Assembly (NCBI GenBank): GCA_944472135.2
Contig: OX235262.1
Span: 64,232,887 to 64,296,886 of the forward strand
Origin: Trichobilharzia regenti
Taxonomy: Eukaryota; Platyhelminthes; Trematoda; Strigeidida; Schistosomatidae
Reading direction: 5' to 3'
Length of the DNA: 64,000 bases
Notes under the pieces: model-generated
Databases searched by the model: none
What the model was told of the DNA's origin: nothing
What the model saw: the letters and a program-made list of their open reading frames with translations, nothing else
Part shown: positions 21,637 through 33,899 of the stretch, one piece after another
Numbering within the stretch: position 1 is the first letter of the stretch
Layout: each line of letters opens with the position of its first letter
Translations under genes and position numbers: made by a program

Positions 21637-22505
21637 CTTTTAACATTTTACATGTATATAGAGTTAATAATACACTGCTAACCTTTGTGTCGAAAAGACT
21701 TTACTCAGTCACTGACTACCTTTTCTCATATACTTTTCTGAAATATATAATTTCATTGCATTTCTCAGTATCATTAACATGACATAGGTTGGATGGTAGC
21801 TTCGCAATGTCTGAAGCATACCATATGAAAATCGGTCAAGAAAATTTAGCCCGACTAGTTATATTAGCCAGCTGTTTTCTTCAAGATCATTCTACACAAC
21901 TTTAACATCAATTGTTCCACTACCCATTCAACTCCACTAAATAGAATATAACTTGTTTGCTGCAATATCAACTAATTTTATACTTTATAAATTTTTCAGG
22001 GAAACCTAATTTCTTAGGCCTTTGTAACAAACACTTGCATACATGTATGCATGTATAAAGGTAATCCTGCTTATAATGTCCCCATGTATCCATGTATCTG
22101 GTGGCTTGATGGGAAGAACTTGTCATTAGGGCTATTAATGTCCAAGATACTGTATGACTGGGATGGGATCAAAGAAATACAATACCGCAAATTCACTTAT
22201 TGCAAAAAATTTCAGAGGTTAACATCAGAAAAGGAGGGACAGTGGCGCATGCTGATCAGCATATATAGTGGTGCTCGCAAATATGAATCGCCCCTATATG
22301 TGGTAAAGCAGCATGTATTTTTTTTAACAGCACGATAATCAAACAGTCTGGATTCTCAAAAAAGAAAGAAAAATAAGTGTTTTACAGATCTAAAACATAA
22401 TGAAGTGCTTTTGCCCCTACTCTCTACAGGCGTGTTCAACTTCTTCCCAATATGCAACAAGATAGGCCCCACAAAAATTCAAATGATATTTTACCGGTCA
22501 GAGTG
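21637..22505. other. No gene recognised; short repeat echo
   Basis: AT-rich and without a convincing exon. Around 22255-22300 'gctgatcagcatatatagtggtgctcg' echoes the end of the inverted-duplication arms near 3530-3560, so a decayed piece of that unknown repeat is probably present. Confidence 0.4.
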
Positions 22506-22876
22506 TGTCAGTGAAGTTGAAGACTGAACGGTTAATTCATGGTTGTTTGCTCAAAACCAACTTCCCCAATTTTCGTGGAGGCATCAATCAGCCAGCCATC
22601 GTCTCATCGGTCGCTGTTCAGAAAGAAGTCAGGGGAAAACCGTCGGAAGTAATATTGTGATTTATTATTGTAATATTTGTTCATAGACCTTAGTTGTAAA
22701 GCTTAGTTTTAAAGTTGGCTATATGTTGGTGTTAGAATAAATAATTCTCGAGTCACCAAACTGGCTTCTGGTTTTTGCGTCCATTATTACTAAGCGTTTC
22801 TGAGAAGCCTCGAGGAACAGCGTGAGTCCCAGCGTAGCAAGAGCTGGGCATTAACGGTTTACGTGTGTGTCTAACA
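22506..22876 (+). repeat. Solo LTR, BEL/Pao family
   Basis: Starts 'tgtcagtgaagttgaag' and runs through 'cgtggaggcatcaatc', 'gaataaataattctcgagtc' and 'gggcattaacggttta' to about 22876. It is an old relative, in the opposite orientation, of the paired LTRs at 13113 and 21270. No internal region or target duplication is visible. Confidence 0.75.
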
Positions 22877-22879
22877 CTT

Positions 22880-23740
22880 TTTCCTACGGGTTCTAATCTT
22901 CCAGGTCTCTGAATTCACTTCTAGCTGAAATATCACTTCCTTATCTCACGATAATCTTTTTTTTTTCGCGCTATTATACTCCATTTTATCTTAATTATCT
23001 AGGCCTTCATTATAGCAGCAACTTGCTATTTGTTCATACGTGTTGCCTCCTTAAATTCTGGCTGCTTGTGTTAAATAGACAACAACACCAGTATTTTAAT
23101 AAAGCTATATTTTCATCTAAACATCATAGTTTTCTTGCTTAGACCTATATGGTTAGCGCCGAATATTGCAAATGCATTCTGTCACTTCAAGTATTCTCCA
23201 CCTCCTTCTTGTATATACTTTGTAAGTGTACTTTCAACGATGTATTATCCACAATTGTATTTTACACTATTTTTGAATTTCTTAGGACGTTCTTATAGGA
23301 CTACGGGTATGCTGCCTTCTGATCAACTAGAGATATCACTGGAAATCGCAAAAGTGACAGTCCGAATGGAAAGAGATATGATGACATCCAAAATGAATTC
23401 GACGACACTGATATTTGGTTCTAAATATAATTTTAGTCACTTCGTCAAATAGCATGATTAGAAAGTTGGTTGTTCTGCGTTTCAATCAACAGCGATATTC
23501 CACTGCTAGCCCATGAAATTCTTACCCATTTATAATGGAAACATTTACAGACTCTCCGTGGTTATTTCAACACATGACCGTTTTAGAAAATAAATCAGCT
23601 TAACCATCTCATTCTTTAACCTAATTCTGAGTAGAATAACCTGCTTTTCATACAATAAGCCGTGAAAGGAAGATGACGCTTTGCTGAGTTTGCCCCAGCG
23701 CAAATTTATCAGAAACTTTTTCATGGCTTGTAATTTATTG
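22880..23740. other. Intergenic sequence upstream of SINE and 4E-T gene
   Basis: The open frame 23135-23452 is AT-rich, without domain or good splice sites. A possible exon-like reading around 23327-23410 was considered but not supported. I see no promoter element I could defend. Confidence 0.4.
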
Positions 23741-23744
23741 GTGT

Positions 23745-23970
23745 TCCCAGTGGAACATAGGGCCTCAAGCTACTGACTTGAAGTTTCTGCAGCGGTGTTT
23801 ATTTTTACAGGATAGGGTTCGTAGCCTCATGCTCAACCTTTCCTCTTTACCAGTGTTATTATTTTTGGCTTAGTGAGGTAAAGGAGTGCGTTGGCCGTGG
23901 ATCGAACCCGGACCATGAGCATGGTCGGCGAGCGTCCTGACCGCTGTGCCACCGACGCGGTTAATATGGA
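23745..23970 (-). mobile_element. tRNA-derived SINE
   Basis: On the minus strand it begins 'cgcgtcggtggcacagcggt' (A box) with 'gggttcgatcc' (B box) after 40 bases. It ends with 'gaggccctatgttccactgg', which nearly repeats the 3' end of the RTE-like LINE at 42285-42330. It lies about 400 bases upstream of the 4E-T start codon. Confidence 0.85.
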
Positions 23971-24363
23971 AACACAAAGCCATCCAAACACCTTAGAACT
24001 CTTAGCCACTTCCAAATTTCAGATAACCAATAAACCCTGAAATCGCCTTTAATTCCTATTTTTCTCCCTTCGTTTGGTCATATCAAGTTTGTCTGTCCTC
24101 AATGGAAGGTAAACCATAGTAGTCAATGGGAGTAATTAAACCAACAAATGTTAACCTCTGCGGTGCTACGAAACCCTACCCTTCGCTTCAAAAATTAGGC
24201 CTCAGTGCAAGCTCTATTGAAATAGTCTTCCTATTGATATTTACCTGGAACCCGCGTTATCCACATTTTGCAAAGTCAAAATTGTTTAAACTATTCAATG
24301 ACGGCCCATCAGAAACTAGTAACCTACCAAAGGCGCCCGTTGTAGTTTTTTGGTTACTTAGTT

Positions 24364-27300
24364 ATGACCCAGATATTTTCGATTGACAGAGGGGTAAAGT
24401 CTGTTGTCGAAATTCGTAGGAGCCACACAACTCGTCGAGTTTATAGAAGGGTTGTCAAAATGCACAGTTTTCATTTATATTTGTAGGAAGATCTTCTTAG
24501 GTTGAGAAATAGCCCTCAGTCTCGGATATTGCCACCTGATTTTGATGTATTCGCAAGAATCAAGAGGGAATTGTGTGTTGGAGCTTTATCTGGTGTAGTT
24601 GAAGCGATACCCAGACGATATGATGGCCGCAAAGGTATTATGTCCAAGCTGACTTTACAGTTGTAGCTCATGGAAATGACTTTAATAATACATTGCGCAA
24701 TGTAATAAGAAGGACCACAAATTCTATTGTTTTGTGTGATTCTGGAATTGTAAGGGCTCAAAGGAGCTGTCGAAAGTCGTCAATTGTCAGCGAAGTGGAG
24801 CAGATGGTGGAGGTTAACTATCCTGCTAAATGCCAATCTTTCTCACGAGAATCCAACTGGGTTGAGCATAAACCTGAGTGGTATGTTAATGGCCCCACTG
24901 TTGCTGAGGATCATATGGATTTACAAGAATGTAACGCATTATCTAGGGGTAAGATAGCATTTTTATTCTCAGTCGTTTATGCTCAGATGAGAAAGAAAAT
25001 GAGTCACGTCACCTTGCGGTAGACCCTGGATATACTGATCGCCATTGTAGATCACTGGGTTTTTATTCATACGTTTGTTTTTAGCAAAAGAATTGGAAGA
25101 TTACCTGAAGTCACTGCTACTGAATAATAATAAAAAGGAAGGTCGAAAACAGGGTTTGTTCCCAATAAATTTCATTTTATTTTAGGAGAACGCCCACTTA
25201 ATATAAAAACGTTGAGAGAAATCGAAGCTAAGTTAGAGGCTAGGCCCTCAGAACCCAGTGAGCGTGGTGATATGAGTGCATTCTACAAACTTTTGGGTTT
25301 TTTTGACCAAATTTCCAAGTCTAATAATGTCACATCACAAGACAAAGGGAAGCAGAATACTGACCTTAACATCGATCACTCAGATTTCATAGACGATAAG
25401 GTGAATATTTCAGAAGGAGCGCAGCACAACATTTCGCAGCCAAACCTCATTAATAGTGACATTAGAAACTCAGATGCTGAAGCTGTTCCAATCCCAAACG
25501 AAAGTTCTTTTGTTTCAATAAACAGAACGCCGAAGTTGGAAGTCAGTGATATTACTAAACATGTGACGTGCAACCCTGTAACCGCCCCATATCAGCGGCA
25601 GTTTATTGCATCTGGGCCCTTAGGGCAGAATGTAGGTTTTACTTACGGTATTATGAACGTTCTGATTTAGGCACTCCGTTGGTTTAAGGCCATGGTTTGT
25701 TCGTTTTCTCTTCTTCTTTATGTGTTAGACTAATGCAGCTTCTGCAAATGTTTGCATAAATCATAATTTAGAAAGTTTTAAAACTTTACACATCAAACCA
25801 ACCACAACAGGTACGTTTTTTCCCTTGTCAATTTATTTACTTACCAAGCAAATGCATCTACAAACACTCAAGTTCCCAATACACCTTCGAGTGAAATTTC
25901 CATATCTTGTTCCCTGCCAGGATATCAAAACGTACTCATCAATGAACAAACTAAACTACCAGGTATTATAATTTGAAACCTTTCTAAGTGTAAAGTAAAT
26001 TTTTCTTCCTATCATTTCAAAACAGGCCAACCTTTTGAAGGGTTATTAGGATTGGGATACCCACACCGATCAGTTAAATCAATGATGCTGCCATACCATT
26101 CCCACAGTGCTTTCTTTTTTAATCGCTCGATAGTTAACCCATTTTTACTGCAGCAGTTGATCCAAAAGCAGCTCAATTTTAGAAGTAAGTGGGCATGTAT
26201 TTGACATTCTTATGGGGAAAGGCTTGATAACTATGGCTAACAATATGATTTTACTTGATCATGCATAGTGAATAAAATGTTTTGTGTTATTAAATTTCTA
26301 GTAGCTGGGTAGTCCTTAATGTTTACGATTGCTTGGCTTAGCGTTATGGCGCTTACAGTGGCTATTCCAACTTAAAAATGGGTTATTTGAGTTCCCAAGA
26401 AAAAGCTAAGTAGGTCTTTAGACATCAGTGGCGTCTTATGACAATAGCTGGTTTTATCCCTCAGTTTCATTCTTTTACATAGACTTATTATCATCAGTGT
26501 CCTAGTTTTGTTTGACATGTTGTGGGGAGCAACGAAAAGGCATACACTGGACCCACGAGAATGATACTGAAATATTTGGATTTGATAGATGATTTGTCTT
26601 ATGTCACATAAAAGTATGGATCTATAGGACAAAATCACTAATTTAGTAGGAGAACCGGCGAAAACAGGATCTCAGGAGAACTCAGAGGAGACAGAGGTGA
26701 TGAAGGTACTTAACAAACAGTAGCAAGCACCAATCGCCCTCGCCGGGAGAAATCTGGGGGAAATCACCTTTTCATGGAGACATAGCATCATTTCAATTAC
26801 AGACGACGAAAATGAGAATTTCAACGTCAATATCGGGAAGTCAAAACAGACCCTCATTGTCCTAAAATCAATGTGCTAATCTGCTGCACTCGGAGTCAGA
26901 GGCAATATCTAGATCTTAAACACTAATGTCAGGTCAGTCAACGCTTTTGTAAGGCTTGGAGACTCGATGCGCACGCGTCACCAAGAGCATTTCTAACAGA
27001 CTACGTGCTTTCATCAACAGCTGTCTCGATAGTAAAGGTCAGATGGACGAAGGGATAAGCGGCGAGGGACTCTGGCAACGAACCAACTAAGAGCCTACTA
27101 CCCAACAAATATACGGAGGAAAATGAGAATGGATTGGATATACATCGAGGTGACCGTTGAGTGACATCACGCGCCAGACAAACCCTCGAGTGGAACCCTA
27201 ATAGGAATCGACTAGTACGGCGTGTGTCCAAAATTCACACGGAGGAAGTCATTAGGGCAGGGTATGGAAGCTTGTGGACATTGGTGTAGCTAGCTGCAAA

Positions 27301-28659
27301 AGACTGCAGAAAACAGAGTCATGTAGATATGTGGTTTTGAAATTCTACGTTTCACTCGTGATCCAAAGGAATGATAATATAATACAACAGGTTTGTTGTT
27401 TAGATGTTATAAGGCTCAGTCGAAGTGTTTAACAGAGGCTAAAATGATGCACGGTGCTGAATGTTAACCCCAACTGACTTTCACCAAGTAGTATCACTAA
27501 AGAAACAGCTATCATAAATGTTTCAGTGAAATTAGTACAAACAAGTTATCTGTTTTTAACTCCATTCCCCATTTCATTTCCTTGTGAAATTCATTCTGGT
27601 TTTCCTGTCATTCCAGTCACTGACTGTGTGATCAGTTGCTTCTTCTAAGTGTTATTTTCTGACCCATATGCATACTTAAGTTGCATGAAAGCATAATCAG
27701 CTTCATTGTATTTCTCCAAAATTGTCCTGTTAATTGCTTTATAAAACTATTGGGTTTAACTGAACTTTTTGTTACCTTTTCGATTACACGTTTCGTTAGA
27801 CATCTCTGGGTATTTTTTTCATACACATATCACACACAGAAGGCCGCATATATTAGCATCTCAGTAATTTGAAGGGTTATGTAGGTTTGAGTTTTCATAA
27901 AGTTATTATATATTATCACTTTATAGGATACTGTTGTACTATGTTTGTTTATTCGTGTACTCTTGTCAGTTAGCTTGGAACTCCTCTCCGTCTGGCGAAA
28001 TAGACCTTGAAACATGCTTCGAATTCCATATAACCAATTCATTGCTTTTGTTTTCCCTACTGTTCTGATCTGCGTTACATAATTACATTTTGGTTAAAAG
28101 ATAATAGACACTAGCGATTATTATCGTACGATACACTGCCAAAGTATCATCTATGGAAGGATAAAGGCCGTATGTAGCTGAAGTAACCATCATTCTTAGG
28201 GGAGCCGTTGCGACATATATTTGGCTTTACCTCCAAATACCGATACATGACATTTAAAATATTCATCAGTTAATAGCGTGGAAGTATTAACATAGGTATG
28301 CATTCCAGGTCGAACTAAAAACATGTTGAGTCAAACCAAAAAGCCTATGCGACATCGAGAAATCGTACTTCTAAAAGTCATTTGCTTTGTTTGTGAGAAG
28401 TAGTGTATTCTTTTCATTGTTTCAGAGTCACTTGTTGTGCTTTATCTTTACTCGATCATTTGAACTTTTAGGTGCAGCACTTCAGTTACCGTATCAGTAT
28501 TTCCGAACACACTTATCAGATTTACCTAGTGGAAATTTCTATGCATCATTTTCTCAGTCTTCACCAAATGTTTCAGAAGCCAAAAAGGTTTATTGGAAGT
28601 CTACGCTCAATCGATACATGGAAAGTTGTCCATCCGTAATCGACAGCAATGTCAAATAA
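24364..28659 (+). CDS. EIF4ENIF1: eIF4E transporter (4E-T) orthologue, nine exons
   Basis: Proposed exons: 24364-24450, 24487-24634, 24661-24948, 25085-25141, 25186-25647, 25739-25810, 25849-25962, 26026-26184, 28472-28659. All junctions keep phase and give 524 residues. Y27-R-R-E-D-L-L33 fits the YX4L-phi eIF4E-binding motif. 'KPEWYVNGPT' (149-158) and 'GDMSAFYKLL' (221-230) match the 'EPEWF.AGPT' and 'GDM.AFNKL' blocks of animal 4E-T. A Q/L-rich 'NPFLLQQLIQKQLNF' near 450 recalls its C-terminal region. Known 4E-T proteins bind eIF4E, repress translation and localise to P-bodies. Introns of 26-63 bp precede a 2.3-kb last intron holding an RTE fragment. Less sure points are the weak donor after exon 1 (GTTGTC), the small exon 25085-25141, and the exon 5 donor (25635 would also keep phase). 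At 524 residues it is shorter than the roughly 985-residue human protein. Confidence 0.85.
26640..27330 (+). mobile_element. RTE-like LINE 3' fragment in 4E-T last intron
   Basis: Near-identical, opposite-orientation copy of 2805-3450: from 'ctcagaggagacagaggtga' to 'cagaaaacagagtcatgtag'. It encodes the same broken 'RLRAFINSCLDS' segment. It lies in the sense orientation relative to the host gene, within the intron 26185-28471. Confidence 0.8.
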
Positions 28660-29040
28660 ATAGCAAGTTTAGTTTCAAGTAATAAGAATACTGAAATTTA
28701 CCAACTGTAGTATTTTTTTGTTTTAATTCGAGTTCCGTATGTTCTTCAGGTCATCATTGTATCATTGTGTTGTGTAAATACATTTTAGTGCTATTTATTT
28801 TTTCTTCTTGTTCTAGTTTATTAACGCATGAAATGTAGATAAGGATAGGCAGAGATTTTCACTTCAGTGTAAAAAAGAAAATTGTTCGGCTGTTTAATTT
28901 TCAAAAGGGGAGTCCTCATTGCTTCTTGTATTTCTATTATAATATACTTCCATTTACCTGCCTTCCTTGCTAAAAAACATGCCTCTCAAGTCGATACTAC
29001 AAAATAAGGTATTATGACGTATCGGAAGACTTGAATTCAA
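28660..29040. other. 3' flank of 4E-T gene
   Basis: No exon is visible. 'aataaat' overlaps the stop codon region (28657-28664), too close to act as the usual poly(A) signal on its own. Other AT-rich stretches follow. The site of 3' processing cannot be fixed. Confidence 0.35.
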
Positions 29041-29044
29041 CTGC

Positions 29045-29235
29045 ATCAGTGGTTCGGTGATGGAATACTTGCCAACCACATGCATGGTCTAGCGTACGAT
29101 ATCCGGACGATGCATTGCTAAAGTTGCTTAGCTGGTAGTAGTAAACCTGGCAAAAAAGGAAGGTTGGGTATGACGCTGGCAACCCCACCTAATAAAAAAA
29201 ACACGACTGCCGTAGAAATTCCAAAGCTAAAGCTC
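29045..29235 (+). mobile_element. tRNA-derived SINE, degraded
   Basis: 'ggttcggtgatggaatactt' (A-box region) and the later 'aaaaaaggaaggttgggtat', 'ctggcaaccccacct' body blocks match the SINEs at 11311 and 53765. The B box is eroded. Confidence 0.65.
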
Positions 29236-29883
29236 GTAGTGCAGTATTGTACTCGGAACGCAAAGGAATAAAACATAAATATAAATAAATCGAAATGACT
29301 GTAAATGACATCTGTTAGCCTCTTCTGCTATTTCGAGGTCTAGTGAAATTTGGGAATTCCTCAGTGATGTATCGAGACGTGGAACATAAAAACAACCTAG
29401 CCTAACTTTACAAGAACTATTTTTTGAGGAGAAATACATTGTCATATAATTAGTTAAAATGCATGTCAAGTAAGATATAAAAATGGCAGATTTATTTCTG
29501 TGTAAACAGCTTCTTAATTGTCTTCACTGTCACTGAAACCTGTGTGACTTTCCAGCTGGAGTCATTTTAAAAGGTAATTGTTTTTGCAGTCATCTTTGAA
29601 AATGCATGAACTATGTCACAGTGGATATGTTAGATTGTGGATCATGTGCGAAAACCTGAAAAACAAAAACAAATGAATAATGCGAAGTATCTACCATTTC
29701 CGAAACAACGAAATGGGTGACTTAAAAAAAAGTTATAATGCTCAACATTTTATCTGTAATAAAAATAATAACAATTGTACGATTTAAATGCAGTGCCTCA
29801 AAAATCTCCACTCGGACATTTAACAGACATAAAGATTGAGTGATTGATATGTATCCACATATATATATTTATGTGTGTGTGTA

Positions 29884-30380
29884 TGTTGGTCTCTCTTTCT
29901 GTTTGCTCGGTTAGTCTGTGACCACTTCACTTGTATGGACTTGTCTCCCTTAATAATGTGTATTCTCCTTATATTATATTATATATAATATGAGTGTTTG
30001 TTGACAGTCCGTAGCTTGGTGACATATATCCAAAATATATGTAAATTGTTGGCATGTCTGCTATATTCGCTATGTATAATTGGATCGACACTCCATTATA
30101 ATTAGCCATTCATGTTAAGACTGTCTAATGATTTGTTCCCACGCTTGTCTGACATTTATATATAATTCGCATTCACAATTTTGTGATTTACTTACTTACT
30201 TTGGTGTGAGACCATTTTTTTCGTCTCCTTGTGTTTGGACAATAGAAGTATCATCGCAACCTAGTGGTCTTCTGATTTCCGCCTTCTCGCGTCAGGACTA
30301 TTAATTTCTCGACCAGTCCATAACAATAATTTAGCGACGAGTACATAACAATTTGGCGACGGGGAAACTAGTACATAACA
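29884..30380 (+). mobile_element. LTR-like segment with repeated primer-site-like motif
   Basis: Starts 'tgttggtctctct' and ends 'gtacataaca', followed two bases later by 'tttggcgacgggg', which is what an LTR end plus primer-binding site looks like. The end is repeated with variations three times ('ccataacaataatttagcgacgag', 'tacataacaatttggcgacgg', 'gtacataaca'). No internal coding region follows: a PLE-type terminal repeat begins at about 30381. It is probably a truncated LTR element. Confidence 0.5.
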
Positions 30381-31171
30381 GAAATATTTACTTTTCAATT
30401 AGATCCTCATAAATGACTCTACTCTAATATATATTAATATAAATTTGAATACAGTACAGGAATTATTCATTCTGTAATATCAATTCTATTTTGACAACAG
30501 TGAAGGGAATTGCAGTTCCTTCTATCAGTCAGAATTTATCTCTTGTATTCTTCTTCTTTTAATTTACTGCAAGATTAATTAAGAAGCCTTGATATGTGCT
30601 TTCGTTCTTCTGTAATTTCATTTGATCACAAAATTCTGTTTACACCAAACCATTATTGTTATTATTGCTCATCTCTTGAATGTACGTTAACAGTAACCAA
30701 TTCGCTTATTGTACTCACACTTTATCTCCATTCAGTAATTGTAGTACACTGTTTAAAGCTTTAATTTTCATTAATTGTATATTCAAATGATGCCAATTTT
30801 TCAAAATTCCTACTAATTGTACATTTCGCAGTACATTTAAGTTACAATCAAAATTAACTTCGTTCAGTATTATATTTAGCCTTATTTGACTTGGTTTACC
30901 ATAATAAAATTTCTAAAAGAATAATAATTTGCTTTTTTTCAAAACAGTACTAATGATACAGTGTGGAATTTTCAGCATTTTGTACAATATTGTATCTAAT
31001 TTCATCGAATAATGTTAAAAACAGTTGTAAATATAATATTACAGGATTGTTAATGGCAGTTCTTATTTGGTATTAGTAGTGACAGGAAGATAATAAACAT
31101 ACGAAAAATTTAGAAAACAGAAAGTTTGAGCGAAGAAGTACTTACTTTTCAGTTAGATCCTTATCTCTTGC

Positions 31172-31176
31172 TCTAC

Positions 31177-31222
<46 letters not shown>
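31172..31222. repeat. (TA)n microsatellite
   Basis: About 50 bases of alternating TA, which create a spurious Tyr/Ile frame. Confidence 0.95.
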
Positions 31223-31224
<2 letters not shown>

Positions 31225-31226
<2 letters not shown>

Positions 31227-31685
31227 AACACAGCACCTGAAGAATGCAGTTAAAAGAGCTTATTATGCACCGGAGGTACATTGTCTCTTCACAATCACCC
31301 CTATTCTACGTTCGAGAAATAAGGATAAACTACCTAAATTTGCCTCTTCTCTGAGTATCTAGCAGTTTGACTGCAGCTGCGGAGTCAGCAACATTGGGCG
31401 AACAATTAGTCAAGTTCATTGTCGTATTTCCGAACATCATCCAACATGGTTAAGCAAGGGACAAACAAGATCTGTTCGTAGTTCTATTTTAGCACACCCT
31501 GTAGATAGTGAGCATAAGGTTGACGTTAATACAGCATTTAAAATTATTTATCGCATTCCTACTAATCTTAATTTTGCTTTACGAATTCGTCTTCTACATA
31601 TAGCTGAAGCAATGGGAATCCACCTGAAGAAGCCAGACTTGTGTGTTCAGAAGAAATTTGTACAGCCACTTTCCTTACCTTGACC
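31225..31685 (+). pseudogene. Penelope-like element C-terminal remnant (GIY-YIG)
   Basis: After one in-frame stop the reading shows 'FDCSCGVSNIGRTISQVHCR' and 'SEHHPTWLSKGQ', a GIY-YIG nuclease core in the PLE arrangement (cysteines, G.R.T.R, helix), then 'AFKIIYRIPTNLNFALRIRL' and 'CVQKKFVQPLSLP' at the C-terminus. The same blocks appear at 37681-38034 and 51627-52920. The RT domain is missing. It is not functional. Confidence 0.75.
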
Positions 31686-32339
31686 ATCGTTACATGATTG
31701 TGTAAACCGGATTACTTCATCCCCCTACCCTAAAAATATTTTTTCTTTTTAAAAAACTATAATTGTCCAAATTATTTTATTTTTCTGACTACTTCATCTC
31801 TAATTACGTGTTATCCTTGTAAAAATTATTTTATTCTTATGACCACTTCAACTTTAGTTACAAATTATCATTGTCCAAATTGTTTTATTTTCTTTAACAA
31901 TCTTTTACGCAATCAACCTGTGCACACGCTTATTCCTTAATTGCTCTTCATTCTTCCAAAATTATGTATTATGCAATCGACTTGTTTTAACCATGTCCAC
32001 CTTTTAATTGTGTATATTAATTTTCTTCGTTAATTATCACCCCATTGACGTTTTGACACCGACTAATTATTGTTAACAAACATATCGCCACTTGATTGAC
32101 AAATTGTTGTGTATTGTAATAAAATGCTATATATATTAGAGTAGAGCCATATATGAGGATCTAATTGAAAATAAATATTTCTTCGCTCAATCTTCCTGTT
32201 TTCTAAATGTCTAAATGGGGATTTTTTCTATACAAAAAATTGTTAAATAATGATGATAACGTTGATAGCTAAGATTGTAAGTTAATTGAGATAGTGTCAT
32301 CATAGATTACAAATAGGAAATGATAAAAAGCCAATTATT

Positions 32340-32660
32340 TTGCTGACAACATAGAGTTCATAGGTTTGACGCTTTACATGTCTCTGTCGAACAAACACGG
32401 GCCAAATATGGTATCGTGAGTTTCCATACTTGTATTACGAGCATATAATCTTTTGTACTGACTCTGGTTCACCAGATGATGTACAAGGGAGAGTTGAGAA
32501 TAGAGGGTGATTTGAGGGTCAAACAATATAGATTTAGACCATTTATTGCATGAGTTTAAATGTCTATCAACTAATGTAGTGACAAGTGACTAAGTAACAC
32601 ACCACTTTCCCTACTACAATATATTTGTAAATGAAGAACTTCATTAAACAGTGGTGTTGC
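32340..32660 (-). pseudogene. Jockey/CR1-type LINE C-terminal remnant
   Basis: The minus strand aligns with the C-terminal region of the LINE at 40077-40560: 'ttgtcactacattagttgat' corresponds to its 'NTIVDRH' block, followed by the 'LSDPEHPL' and 'TKYKI' equivalents with several lesions. No usable frame remains. Confidence 0.5.
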
Positions 32661-32664
32661 GTAA

Positions 32665-33080
32665 TCTTAACCAATAAATGGTAATAGTATTCAGAAGTGG
32701 TTATTAAAAGTGTAGGCATTTTGAAAAATGTAAACATTTGCAAAAAACCAAGAGTTTCCGGATATATACAAAGTTCCTTCTTAAAATTTAGAGTTTAAAA
32801 ACGAAGTGAATACAGATTACAAACAGAATTGTTGTACAGCAACTCTAAAAAAGACGTGGTATTAAAAAGAATTGAGTAAAATACTTTAGAATCGATTACA
32901 GTTTCCTTGTATACAGCAAAGTTTCATTTGTAAGCAGAGACGGTTTTAACGGCTTCACCTTGCCTCATATGTCACTTCGAAAGGGTTGTCTATTGATATA
33001 ATAAAAACCAACCGAACGCAGAAATATTTCTTGTCCATAGCATGAACTGTTTACTTAAATGGTTGGAAGGGTGAACTGTA
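32665..33080. other. No feature recognised
   Basis: AT-rich sequence without supported exons. Confidence 0.4.
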
Positions 33081-33084
33081 GTTA

Positions 33085-33320
33085 CCTTCATATTAATTTG
33101 TTTATTACATATGTCACACAGTGAAACAGTACTATCTAACAGATGACCTTTCGAACACAATTTTCATTTATAATTATATAGCTTATAACCACAAACTTCG
33201 AACTTTCTCTTTACAGTTTTATTTATTCTTTCCTATTCGTCGCAAGGGTAGTAGAATTTTCCAGGTGTCCTAGTGAGCAGGTGTTGAATCATTCCTATTA
33301 TACATACTTTCATTTCGTTG
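33085..33320 (-). repeat. Penelope-type terminal repeat relic
   Basis: 'tttgtttattacatatgtca' and 'gtgaaacagtactatctaac' followed by 'agtagaattttccaggtg' match the terminal repeats at 44128-44220 plus 45010-45180 and, inverted, 47220-47420. No coding sequence is attached. Confidence 0.55.
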
Positions 33321-33899
33321 GAACTACATACTACCCCAGAGCCCGAAGTTTAACACATATATGAACTGCAATTATTTCAGTGTAAACATCGGTGCTACTG
33401 TTTTAATTTCAGTAGTAAATGATTACATGTGAATAGATTTCTTAAACTACATGATGAGATTAAATAGCATTTACGCATGAAGCTAAATTTCTTAAACTGT
33501 AGCAGTTTCCTGTTTCAGACACTGTAACTGTTTTTATCATATCCTCAACATTCTACATTATTTTGTACAGAAGGCATTATAATAAAGAGAAATCCATCAC
33601 TGTATATAAATAATTATTATTACCCACGACTGCCTAATAACACCCATTTTTCGCATTGAATAAATGTTATAATATTTTGGGTCTTGGAGCATTTCACTTC
33701 ATTAAGTATACAACTTATAGTGTTAGGTAATTAGCTGATCTGTGATTCATTCTGATCAATATTCATTTTACTTTTAAGAATTATATTCAAATGACATGCA
33801 CGTAGTTAATAACCCTATATCCCAAGTTTGACCACGAACTCATTTCACTTAGAGAATCAGAGAGAGTCATGGATTACTTGACGACTGTCTTGTGCCTGC
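33321..33899. other. No feature recognised
   Basis: AT-rich sequence with no convincing exon or repeat boundary. Confidence 0.4.

Larger units (their letters stand above)
30381..32205 (+). mobile_element. Penelope-like element, degraded, with inverted ends
   Basis: Related sequence ('ttcaattagatcctcat...gactctactctaatatat') occurs at 30390-30440 and 31140-31175, and inverted at 32130-32205. Between them lies a GIY-YIG endonuclease remnant (31225-31685). The 30940-31010 part looks like a LINE 3' tail inserted within it. Direct and inverted terminal copies are typical of PLEs. Confidence 0.65.

Noticed and set aside
23293..23430. Possible upstream exon of 4E-T
   Set aside because: The donor would be a poor GTTCTA, two frames compete, and the 24364 start already gives a complete eIF4E-binding motif in phase.
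31126..31362. 78-codon frame with Tyr-Ile repeats
   Set aside because: Most of it is a translation of the (TA)n microsatellite; only its last part belongs to the PLE remnant. 58655-58888 is similar.
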